Source: Algihabitans sp965233705 (GTDB taxonomy: Bacteria > Pseudomonadota > Alphaproteobacteria > Kiloniellales > DSM-21159). From it: 64,000 nucleotides of DNA. The DNA lies in contig CBDDTF010000003.1 of the NCBI GenBank assembly GCA_965233705.1, positions 186,001-250,000 on the forward strand, written 5' to 3'. Below are positions 21,037 to 30,191 of this stretch, piece by piece. Each line of letters starts with the position of its first letter. Positions within the stretch are counted from its first letter, which is position 1. A program made the translations under genes and the position numbers. The notes beneath the pieces were generated by a model. The model did not search any database. It was given only the letters and a program-made list of their open reading frames with translations, and had not been told where the DNA came from.

Positions 21037-22824
21037 TCAGACCGGCCAGACCAGGAGGATCGCCGGCACGGCGATGAGCAGAATCAGCAGGTCGAGCACC
21101 AGCCCCATACGCGCGTAATCGCCGAAGCGGTAGCCGCCGGGGCCCATCACCAGCAGGTTCGACTGGTGGCCGATCGGCGTCAGGTAGGTGCTGGAGGCGC
21201 CGACCGCCACGGCCATCAGGAAGGGGTCGAGGGAGTAGCCCAGCCCGCTGGCGATCTCGATCCCGATCGGGGCCATCAGCACCGCCGTCGCGGCGTTGTT
21301 CATCACGTCGCTCAGCAGCATGGTGACCAGCATCAGCAGGCCGAGGACCAGCCAGGCCGGCGCGTCTTCGCCCAGGGTCAGGATCGGTTGGGCAATGATC
21401 ATCGAGCCGCCGGTCGTCTCCAGCGCCTGGCCGACCGGGATCATCGCCCCCAGCAGGATGACGATCGGCCAGTCGATCGACTCGTAGATGTCGCGGAGCT
21501 GCAGCTCGCCGGCCAGCACCACGCCGACGGCGGCGGCGGTGAAGGCGATGTGCGGCGGCAGCAGGCCGCTGACCACCAGCCCGACCGCCGCGGCGAAGAT
21601 CGCCAGCGCCCGCCAGCTCCCGCCGCGCCGGCCGATCTCCAGGCCGCGCTCGGCCAGTGGCAGCACGCCCAGGTTCTGGCAGGCTTCGGGCATGATCTCC
21701 CGCTCGCCCTGCAGCAGCAGCACGTCGCCCGGCTGAAAGCGGACCTGACCGAGCCGCTCGTAGATGCGCTCGCCCTGGCGCGAGACGGCCAGCAGGTTGA
21801 GGCCGTAGCGGGTGTGCAGACGCAGGGAGCGGGCGGTGCGGCCCTCCAGGCGCGCGCCCGGCGTGATCACCGCCTCGATCAGGCCGACCCGCTCGGAGCG
21901 CAGCGCCTCGGCGCGGATGCCGCCGGCGCCCACCAGCTCGACGCCGGCCTTTTCGACCAGACGGTGGAGCGACTGCGGGTCGGCCTCCAGGATCAGGATG
22001 TCGTCGGCCTGCAGGCGCAGAAAGCCGGACGGCGCCAGGATGCGGTCCTTGCGCCGGACCAGCGCCACCACCGAGACGTCGCCCTGGCCGATCGCCGAGA
22101 GGTCGAGCAGGCGGCGGCCGATGAAGGGCGACTTGGCCGGCACCCGCGCCTCGGTGATGTAGCCCTCGATCTCGACCAGCGGGCGCTCGCCGGCGCGCGG
22201 CTGCGCCGCCAGCCGCTCGGGCAGCAGGCGCCAGCCGAACAGGGCGACGAAGGCGATGCCGACCGCCGCCACCGTCAGGCCGACCGGCGCGAAGTCGAAC
22301 ATGGCGAAGGAGCCGCCGGCGGCCTCGGTGCGCAGGTTGGCGATCACCACGTTGGGCGGCGTGCCGATCAGGGTGATCAGGCCGCCCAGCAGCGAGGCGA
22401 AGGACAGCGGCATCAGCAATTTGCTGGGGCTGCGCCGGGCCTCGCCGGCCAGGTCCAGGGCCACCGGCAGCAGCAGCGCCAGCGCGCCCACGTTGTTCAT
22501 GAAGGCCGAGCAGATGCCGCAGGTCGCCGTCAGGGCCAGGACCTGCAGGGTCGGGCGGTTCGACAGCTTGCTCAGCAGCCGCGAGATCAGGCCCACCAGG
22601 GCCGAGGCGCGCAGCGCCCGGGTCAGCACCAGAATCGCCGCCACGGTGATCACCGCCGGGTGGCCGAATCCGGAAAAGGCGCCGTCCATCGGCACCAGCC
22701 CGCCGATCACCGCCACCAGCAGAGCCAACAGCGCCACCAGGTCGTAGCGCAGCTTGCCCCAGGCGAACAGGGCGAGCGCGCCGGCCAGGATGGCGAACAG
22801 CAGGAGCTGATCGGGGGTCGGCAT
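21037..22824 (-). CDS. SLC13 family permease with two TrkA-C (RCK_C) domains
   Basis: An inner-membrane transporter of the DASS/SLC13 group, 595 residues from the ATG at 22824. Hydrophobic helices fill residues about 1-180 and 390-595. Two soluble TrkA-C-like domains lie between them (about 200-380), ending in pieces such as DDILILEADPQSLHRL and PGDVLLLQGEREIM. The repeated membrane motif GFGHPAVITVAAILVL and SSTYLTPIGHQSNLLVMGPGGY are typical. Substrates in this family are dicarboxylates, sulfate or related anions; the real one is not deducible. It is divergent from serC. Confidence 0.9.
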   Translation of the reverse strand: MPTPDQLLLFAILAGALALFAWGKLRYDLVALLALLVAVIGGLVPMDGAFSGFGHPAVITVAAILVLTRALRASALVGLISRLLSKLSNRPTLQVLALTATCGICSAFMNNVGALALLLPVALDLAGEARRSPSKLLMPLSFASLLGGLITLIGTPPNVVIANLRTEAAGGSFAMFDFAPVGLTVAAVGIAFVALFGWRLLPERLAAQPRAGERPLVEIEGYITEARVPAKSPFIGRRLLDLSAIGQGDVSVVALVRRKDRILAPSGFLRLQADDILILEADPQSLHRLVEKAGVELVGAGGIRAEALRSERVGLIEAVITPGARLEGRTARSLRLHTRYGLNLLAVSRQGERIYERLGQVRFQPGDVLLLQGEREIMPEACQNLGVLPLAERGLEIGRRGGSWRALAIFAAAVGLVVSGLLPPHIAFTAAAVGVVLAGELQLRDIYESIDWPIVILLGAMIPVGQALETTGGSMIIAQPILTLGEDAPAWLVLGLLMLVTMLLSDVMNNAATAVLMAPIGIEIASGLGYSLDPFLMAVAVGASSTYLTPIGHQSNLLVMGPGGYRFGDYARMGLVLDLLILLIAVPAILLVWPV

Positions 22825-23211
22825 CCGGTCTCGGGCCCCTCCCTCGGGCCTGTGGACAGTTTGTGCGGGCTGTGCTGGAGGGTGGCGGGCGCCGCGCTCT
22901 TCGCGCGCTGAGCTGTGGGACGGAGCCGCGAGCAGCCGGGGCGGGGCGCCCGACCGGGGCATATTTTACCCAAGCTCGCCGCTCCGATGCTAGACCGGAT
23001 CGAGTCCGGGTGCCGGCGGCGGCGCGCGGCAGGGTTGCAAGAGGCCGGGAATCGGCCCTCGCGCCCGGTGTGGCGCGGCCCGCCACGGCGGCTTGCGGCG
23101 GCCGTCTGGCGGGCTGGCGTTTTGGCGCGTTGACGCACCGCAGCATGGGGCCTAATGTCCGCGCCTCTCCTGTTCTTTGGGCGACCATTTACAGCTAAGG
23201 AGCGACCCGTC
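22825..23211. other. Divergent promoter region between SLC13 permease and serC
   Basis: 387 bases without a gene. The only AT-rich core (CATATTTTACCC, near 22967-22978) could provide a -10 element in either direction. No clear riboswitch or leader peptide was found. The serC ribosome binding site AAGGAG is at 23196-23203. Confidence 0.5.
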
Positions 23212-24393
23212 ATGAGCCCGCTGGCCACGCCGGCACGCCCGGCGGTCAAGCCCGCCAACCCGAATTTCTCCAGCGGTCCCTGCGCCAAGCGGCCGGGCTG
23301 GAGCCTCGCCGCCCTGGAGGACGCCTTCCTCGGCCGCTCCCACCGTGCCAAGGGGGGCAAGGCCAAGCTGGCCGAGGTGATCGAGCGCTCGCGGCGTGTT
23401 CTGGGACTGCCCGACGACTGGCGCCTGGGCATCGTGCCGGCCTCCGACACCGGCGCGGTCGAGCTGGCCATGTGGTCGCTGCTGGGCGCGCGCGGGGTCG
23501 ACCTGCTGGCCTGGGAGTCCTTCGGCAGCGGCTGGGTGACCGACGCGGTCAAGCAGCTCAAGCTGGCCGACGCGCGCAAGATCGAGGCCGGCTACGGCGC
23601 CCTGCCCGACTTGTCGCAGGTGGACTGGAGCCGCGACGTGGTCTTCACCTGGAACGGCACGACCTCCGGCGTGCGCGTGCCCGACGGCGACTGGATCGCC
23701 GCCGACCGGGAGGGCCTGGCGATCTGCGACGCCACCTCGGCGGCCTTCGCCATGGAGCTGCCCTACGACAAGCTGGATGTCGTCACCTGGTCCTGGCAGA
23801 AGGTGCTGGGCGGCGAGGCGGCCCACGGCATGCTGGCGCTCTCGCCGCGTGCGGTGGCGCGGCTGGAGAGCCACACCCCGGTCTGGCCGCTGCCCAAGAT
23901 CTTCCGCCTGACCAAGGGCGGCAAGCTCAACGAGGGCGTCTTCCGGGGCGAGACGATCAACACCCCTTCGCTGCTCTGCGTCGAGGATGCCATCGACGGC
24001 CTGCGCTGGGCCGAGTCGCTCGGCGGCCTGGCGGGGCTGATCGCCCGGTCGGAGGCCAACCTGGCCGCGGTGAGCAAGTGGGTGGAGGCGAGCGACTGGG
24101 TCGACTTCCTGGCCGAGTCGCCGGCGACCCGCTCCTGCACCTCGATCTGCCTCAAGGTGGTCGATCCCTGGTTCACCGGCCAGGATGCCGAGCGCCAGGC
24201 CGCGATTGCCAAGCGCCTGGTCGCGCTGCTGGACGAAGAGGGCGTGGCCTACGACATCGGTGCCTACCGTGACGCGCCGCCGGGGCTGCGCATCTGGGGC
24301 GGCGCCACCGTCGAGACCTCCGACATCGAGGCGCTGCTGCCCTGGCTCGAGTGGGCCTACGCCAGCGTCAAGGCCGAGCAGGCCGCCGCCTGA
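23212..24393 (+). CDS. serC: Phosphoserine aminotransferase SerC
   Basis: SerC transaminates 3-phosphohydroxypyruvate to phosphoserine in serine biosynthesis. The 393-residue product starts at 23212 after an AAGGAG site. It is of the alphaproteobacterial long type, beginning KPANPNFSSGPCAKRPGWSL. The PLP lysine lies in VTWSWQKVLGGEAAHGML. The C-terminal IGAYRDAPPGLRIWGGATVE followed by LEWAYASVKAE is characteristic. serA follows 64 bases later, so the two likely form an operon. Confidence 0.96.
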   Translation: MSPLATPARPAVKPANPNFSSGPCAKRPGWSLAALEDAFLGRSHRAKGGKAKLAEVIERSRRVLGLPDDWRLGIVPASDTGAVELAMWSLLGARGVDLLAWESFGSGWVTDAVKQLKLADARKIEAGYGALPDLSQVDWSRDVVFTWNGTTSGVRVPDGDWIAADREGLAICDATSAAFAMELPYDKLDVVTWSWQKVLGGEAAHGMLALSPRAVARLESHTPVWPLPKIFRLTKGGKLNEGVFRGETINTPSLLCVEDAIDGLRWAESLGGLAGLIARSEANLAAVSKWVEASDWVDFLAESPATRSCTSICLKVVDPWFTGQDAERQAAIAKRLVALLDEEGVAYDIGAYRDAPPGLRIWGGATVETSDIEALLPWLEWAYASVKAEQAAA

Positions 24394-24457
24394 CTTCGCC
24401 GCGCAAGCCCGGCGCCTGGCGCCGGGCCCCGTTTCCAGAACAACCGAGAAAGAGCCC

Positions 24458-26038
<1,581 letters not shown>

Positions 26039-26041
<3 letters not shown>

Positions 26042-26103
26042 AGCGATTCGCGACCGGCTGGACCCGCGCAGCGGTTCCGCCGGTCGCGAAGAACACTCTA
26101 ACC
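26039..26103. repeat. Palindromic intergenic repeat, copy 1 (starts on serA stop)
   Basis: An imperfect palindrome: TAGAGCGATTCGCGACCGG pairs across the centre with CCGGTCGCGAAGAACACTCTA. It resembles the copies at 39916, 52821 and 57541; the last is about 80% alike by eye in the opposite orientation. The first TAG is the serA stop codon. The hairpin may also act as a transcript end for serA. Confidence 0.75.
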
Positions 26104-26431
26104 TTAAGACGGAGAGCCGGGGTCTCGTGATCGGCGCCCCCGCGGGTGCGGGGCCGGACGATCACACCCTGATCTGCAGCGGCTTGCGCGTGCGTGACCC
26201 CGCTGGGCCGGCCCGCCGCCCGCCGTGAGGCGGCGGCGGTGCTGGCCGGTTGCGCGGCTTGGGCTGCGACGCTTTCCACCCCGGTTTTCAGACCCGGCTG
26301 TGCCCGGCCTGCGGCGCCGCGGTGCGGCGTGCGGGCGGGGCGCTTCACGCCCGGCGGGCCCACGGCGTCATTACGGGCAGCGGGGGGCACGCGCCCGCCG
26401 CGCCCCGTTCTCCCAGCCGGGTGCTGCCGTC
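26104..26431. other. Intergenic stretch between serA and the unknown cassette
   Basis: 328 bases with no convincing gene. Short open frames exist on both strands but show no family resemblance. Some relatives are thought to carry hisZ between serA and purA (recollection, not checked); I see no hisZ remnant. Confidence 0.4.
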
Positions 26432-26908
26432 ATGCCCTCTCTCGCCGAGGCGGAAGCCGCCGTCCTCAAGACCCTGCCGAAGGTGGTGGCCGACTACCAG
26501 GCCAGGCCGGACTACGGCCCGACTCAGGCCGCGGCGGTGAAGACACTCGACGGCTTCAAGCAGACGGTGCTGACGGCGCAGAGCGCCGAGGCGGCGAGCG
26601 CAGAGCAGCTCTCGGCCATGGCGGGCCAGGCCAAGACCGACGTGCTGCCGCTGCTGGCGACGACGATCAGCCAGAATCTCGAGATGGCCAAGATGGGCCA
26701 GCTCAGCCGGGCGCGGACCATCACGCCGGAGATGGCCAAGGCCCACAACGCGAGCCTAGCGACGCTGCAGGACCAGGTTCAGACCCTGCTGGCGGAGATT
26801 GCCGCCGCCGCGTCCGGCGGCGGGGGCGGGGAGGGCGGTGGCGGCGAGCCGGTCGACTGGCAGGAGGTCGACTGGAGCCACTTCGGAACCGCGGCGGGAG
26901 CCGGCTGA
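26432..26908 (+). CDS. Unknown protein, first gene of the serA-purA cassette
   Basis: A 158-residue protein I do not recognise. Residues about 3-125 look all-helical (AEAEAAVLKTLPKVVADYQ, AAAVKTLDGFKQTVLTAQS, ASLATLQDQVQTLLAEIAAA). A Gly/Glu linker and an acidic tryptophan-containing tail (VDWQEVDWSHFG) end it. There is no signal peptide, membrane segment or Cys pair. The ATG at 26432 is the first that does not run into the repeat region. Its stop overlaps the next ATG by one base, so it is almost certainly cotranscribed with the following gene. The tail could dock on a partner protein, which is only an inference. Confidence 0.75.
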   Translation: MPSLAEAEAAVLKTLPKVVADYQARPDYGPTQAAAVKTLDGFKQTVLTAQSAEAASAEQLSAMAGQAKTDVLPLLATTISQNLEMAKMGQLSRARTITPEMAKAHNASLATLQDQVQTLLAEIAAAASGGGGGEGGGGEPVDWQEVDWSHFGTAAGAG

Positions 26909-28089
26909 TGCCCAACATTCCCTACAACTACCACCCGGCCGGCGGGCCGGGGCTGGTCGCGCGGCCCGCCGGTTGCGCCGGCGCGCCGGCCGAAGGCGCG
27001 CTCGACATCATCACTGCCGCCCCGAAGGTCTATGCCGCGGTCGGCGGGGTCAACATGGTCGCCGCGACCTGGGCGCAGCTTCAGGCCGCGACGCTGACCA
27101 CCCGGGTCGGGCCGGCCGCCGGCTGGTTGTTCGTGCGCGAGCAGAACTGGCGCATCAACTCCTTCCGGGTCGCCTGCCAGATGGGCGGCTTCGGGCTGCC
27201 GGGTCAGCTCACCCGCTCCCAGGTGCAGCATCACGCCGAAACCTCGGAGAAGGCACAGCTCTCGTACGTCGCCGGCGCGACCTTCGCCGCGCTGCTGGCC
27301 GACCGCGTGGCCGGCCTGGTCGGTGGGCCGGCCAACTTCATGCATCTCAACGTCTTCGTGGGCGCCGGCGGCGCCGTGACCTACGTCGCCGCCGGCGGCG
27401 CGCAGCCCGACTACGTCTCGCGTTTCGGCGCGGCCGGGCCCTTCCAGGTCTGGGAGGCGAAGGGCAGCGGCGGCGGGGTCGTCGGCGGTTTCCTGACCAC
27501 CGGGGCCGCCGCCGTCGGCGCCGCCGCCGGCACCGGCGGCCGGCTCAACGAAGCGTTGCTGCAGCTCAACAACGTGGCGACCGTGGGGGCCGCCGCCGCG
27601 GCGCCCGACGCCAAGATCGCCTGCATGGCGCGCGGCTACAACACCGGCGCCTGGCAGATGCACGTCAGCGATCCCGGCACGGTCTCGGGCGGCCTCGGCG
27701 ATTCGCCGGAGGAGAGCGACGCGCTCTTCAAGGCCTATTACCGGGGCTGGCTGGGCACGCTGCGCCTGTTCGAGGGCCGCAAGGCGACGACCACGCGCAG
27801 CTTCGCCGGCCAGGACTTCTTCTGCTTCCCGCTGGCGGCCAGCGACAGCCTGGTGGGGGTGGACGCACGCCTGGTCGAGATCTTTCAGAAGCTCTCGCCC
27901 AGCACCATCGACCCCAGCCAGACCGACCCGAAGGTCAGCGCCGGCAAGCTCTCCGAGGCGCTGCTCGACGTGCTGGAGAAGCCCGGCTACAGCGGCGCCG
28001 GCAAGTCCGAGACCGAAGCGGTGAACTCCAACGGCCTCTACACCCTCCTGTCCGACGAGGCCGTCGAATCCCTGGAGGCGGCGACATGA
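26908..28089 (+). CDS. Unknown protein with PD-(D/E)XK nuclease-like motif
   Basis: A 393-residue protein of unknown family. The segment with P167-D168, then 14 residues, then V181-W-E183-A-K185-G186 fits the PD-x(n)-E-x-K metal site of restriction-endonuclease-fold nucleases. It is followed, as in that fold, by a helix with LNEALLQL (about 213-220) and a strand KIACMARGY. Before it come a helical stretch HHAETSEKAQLSYVAGATFA and a strand MHLNVFVGAGG. The C-terminal 130 residues hold a Trp/Tyr-rich helix and a Ser/Thr/Pro-rich part. There is no signal peptide. The gene overlaps its upstream neighbour by one base. The nuclease reading is an inference from the motif and its surroundings. Confidence 0.72.
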   Translation: MPNIPYNYHPAGGPGLVARPAGCAGAPAEGALDIITAAPKVYAAVGGVNMVAATWAQLQAATLTTRVGPAAGWLFVREQNWRINSFRVACQMGGFGLPGQLTRSQVQHHAETSEKAQLSYVAGATFAALLADRVAGLVGGPANFMHLNVFVGAGGAVTYVAAGGAQPDYVSRFGAAGPFQVWEAKGSGGGVVGGFLTTGAAAVGAAAGTGGRLNEALLQLNNVATVGAAAAAPDAKIACMARGYNTGAWQMHVSDPGTVSGGLGDSPEESDALFKAYYRGWLGTLRLFEGRKATTTRSFAGQDFFCFPLAASDSLVGVDARLVEIFQKLSPSTIDPSQTDPKVSAGKLSEALLDVLEKPGYSGAGKSETEAVNSNGLYTLLSDEAVESLEAAT

Positions 28090-28135
28090 CGGCGCGGCAC
28101 GCCGGTCGGCGGGGCGGGGACGCAGTCTGGGAGAG

Positions 28136-28636
28136 ATGGCCATGGTGACGCCGAGCAGCCAGCCCACACGCAACACCAAGCTCACCGGCGCGGGCGGCGC
28201 GCCGGGAGTCACCCGGGCGGTGCTCTGCAGCCTGAGCGAGTTCACCGGCCTGTCGAGCGCGATCCGGATCGCGCTCAGCGTCGAGGAGGTGGCCCACGAC
28301 GTCACCGAGCAGCTCCCCTGGACCGTGGTGCCCTACAGCTTCTACGAGGTCTCCGTGTCGCCCAACGGCGCCTGGTGGCTGCCGGCCGGCCCGACCTGGC
28401 CGCCCGCGCCGAAGAGCGCCGCCTTCTGGAAAAACGTCTCCTCCAGCGATCTCGCGGCGACCGGGGATATCCCGACCCTGTCGATCGTGCGGCCGACCAA
28501 CCTGCTGTGGTGGGTGCCGCGCGGCGGGATCGAGGAGAGCCTCACCCCGGTCTACGTCACCGGGCAGGTCAAGGGCAGCTATCCCACTCAGGACCCCTAT
28601 CAATCCTTCAAGGGAATCGGCGTTCCGGCGGGCTGA
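28136..28636 (+). CDS. Unknown protein, third gene of the serA-purA cassette
   Basis: A 166-residue protein I do not recognise. It is beta-rich in appearance and notable for aromatic residues (LPWTVVPYSFYEVSVSPNG, AWWLPAGPTWPPAP, NLLWWVPRGG). No membrane segment, signal peptide or metal motif is visible. It starts 46 bases after the PD-(D/E)XK-like gene; ATGs at 28136 and 28142 are both possible. The Trp/Pro-rich face suggests a ligand- or protein-binding role, but nothing in the sequence settles this. Confidence 0.72.
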   Translation: MAMVTPSSQPTRNTKLTGAGGAPGVTRAVLCSLSEFTGLSSAIRIALSVEEVAHDVTEQLPWTVVPYSFYEVSVSPNGAWWLPAGPTWPPAPKSAAFWKNVSSSDLAATGDIPTLSIVRPTNLLWWVPRGGIEESLTPVYVTGQVKGSYPTQDPYQSFKGIGVPAG

Positions 28637-28791
28637 GACGGAAAAACGCCTTGAGCCGGAGGCCGTGGGGTTTTATGCGTCTGCCCCGCTCAGGCCGATC
28701 CGACCGCTGTGCCGCGGGCCGCCGCTGATGGTGGCCCGCCAAGCTGTGCGCCCGCGGTCGGGCGGCGCCCGTCAGGCGGAAAGGACGCATC

Positions 28792-30084
28792 ATGGGGAAC
28801 GTGGTCGTCGTCGGCTCCCAATGGGGTGACGAAGGCAAAGGCAAGATCGTGGACTGGCTGTCGGAGCGCGCCGACGTGGTGGTGCGCTTCCAGGGCGGGC
28901 ACAACGCCGGCCATACCCTGGTGGTGGGCGAGCAGGTCTACAAGCTTTCGCTGCTGCCCTCCGGCGTGGTGCGGCCCGGCAAGCTGTCGATCATCGGCAA
29001 CGGCGTGGTGGTCGACCCCTGGGCGCTGGTCGAGGAGATCGAGCGGCTGAGCGACCAGGGCGTCGCCATCACGCCGGAAACGCTGAAGATCGCCGAGAAC
29101 GCCGCGCTGATCCTGCCGCTGCACGGCGCCGTCGACCGCGCCCGCGAGGAGCGGCGGGGCGACGACAAGATCGGCACCACCGGGCGCGGCATCGGCCCGG
29201 CCTACGAGGACAAGGTGGGCCGCCGCGCGATCCGCCTTTGCGATCTGTCCGAGACCGACCACCTGGCCAAGCGGGTCGGCTCCCTGCTGGTGCATCACAA
29301 CGCGCTGTTCCGCGGCCTCGGCCTGCCCGAGGTCGACGCCGACGAGCTGATCGCGCAGCTCCGCGCCGTGGCGCCGAAGATCCTGCCCTTCGCCGACCGC
29401 GTCTGGCAGCGCCTGGACGAGGCGCGGCGCCAGGGCCGCCGGATCCTCTTCGAGGGGGCGCAGGGCGCCATGCTCGACGTCGACCACGGCACCTATCCCT
29501 TCGTGACCTCCTCCAACACCGTGGCGGGGCAGGCGGCGGCCGGCTCCGGCATCTCGCCCGACTCGCTCGGCATGGTGCTGGGGATCACCAAGGCCTACAC
29601 GACACGGGTCGGCAGCGGGCCCTTCCCGACCGAGCTGGACGACGAGACCGGGCGCCTGATCGGCGAGCGCGGCCGCGAGTTCGGCACGGTGACCGGCCGC
29701 GCCCGCCGCTGCGGCTGGTTCGACGCGGTGATGGTGCGCCAGGCCATCAAGGTCGGCGGCATCGACGGCATCGCGCTGACCAAGCTGGACGTGCTGGACG
29801 GCCTGGACGAGCTGCAGGTCTGCATCGGCTACGAGATCGACGGCAAGCTGCACGACTACCTGCCGGCCCAGCCGGCCCTGCAGGCCAGCGCGAAGCCGGT
29901 CTACGAGCGCTTCGAGGGCTGGGGGCATTCGACCCAGGGCGCGCGCTCCTGGGCCGACCTGCCGGCCACCGCGGTCAAGTACATCCGCCGCATCGAGGAG
30001 CTGATCGAGGCGCCGGTGGCGCTGCTCTCCACCTCGCCGGAGCGCGAGGACACCATCCTGGTGCGCGATCCCTTCAACCCCTGA
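28792..30084 (+). CDS. purA: Adenylosuccinate synthetase PurA
   Basis: PurA joins IMP and aspartate with GTP in the first step to AMP. The 430 residues start with VVVVGSQWGDEGKGKIVDWL, the P-loop and catalytic Asp region. QGGHNAGHT, GTTGRGIGPAYEDKVGRRA, the IMP-binding stretch and the aspartate loop (VTGRARRCGWFD) follow in the usual order. It is preceded by GGAAAGG, 8 bases before the ATG. It lies alone, after the unknown three-gene cassette. Confidence 0.98.
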   Translation: MGNVVVVGSQWGDEGKGKIVDWLSERADVVVRFQGGHNAGHTLVVGEQVYKLSLLPSGVVRPGKLSIIGNGVVVDPWALVEEIERLSDQGVAITPETLKIAENAALILPLHGAVDRAREERRGDDKIGTTGRGIGPAYEDKVGRRAIRLCDLSETDHLAKRVGSLLVHHNALFRGLGLPEVDADELIAQLRAVAPKILPFADRVWQRLDEARRQGRRILFEGAQGAMLDVDHGTYPFVTSSNTVAGQAAAGSGISPDSLGMVLGITKAYTTRVGSGPFPTELDDETGRLIGERGREFGTVTGRARRCGWFDAVMVRQAIKVGGIDGIALTKLDVLDGLDELQVCIGYEIDGKLHDYLPAQPALQASAKPVYERFEGWGHSTQGARSWADLPATAVKYIRRIEELIEAPVALLSTSPEREDTILVRDPFNP

Positions 30085-30191
30085 CGGCCGGCGCGTTAAC
30101 CTCGCCTTTGCCATCGCCGGGTTAAACCCAAGGCGGTGCCGCCCGCTTGGGGCGGTGCCGCCCGTTCACTCTCGTGCGAGGCGAAGCGGCA

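Noticed and set aside
20842..22911. 689-codon plus-strand frame opposite the SLC13 permease
   Set aside because: Composition is typical of an antisense shadow and it contains no domain.
24407..24427. GC palindrome between serC and serA as a terminator
   Set aside because: It has a one-base centre and no T run; serC and serA are probably cotranscribed.
30084..30191. TTAACC half-sites as a CtrA binding site
   Set aside because: The two half-sites are not at the 7-base spacing of the CtrA consensus and may be part of a hairpin after purA.
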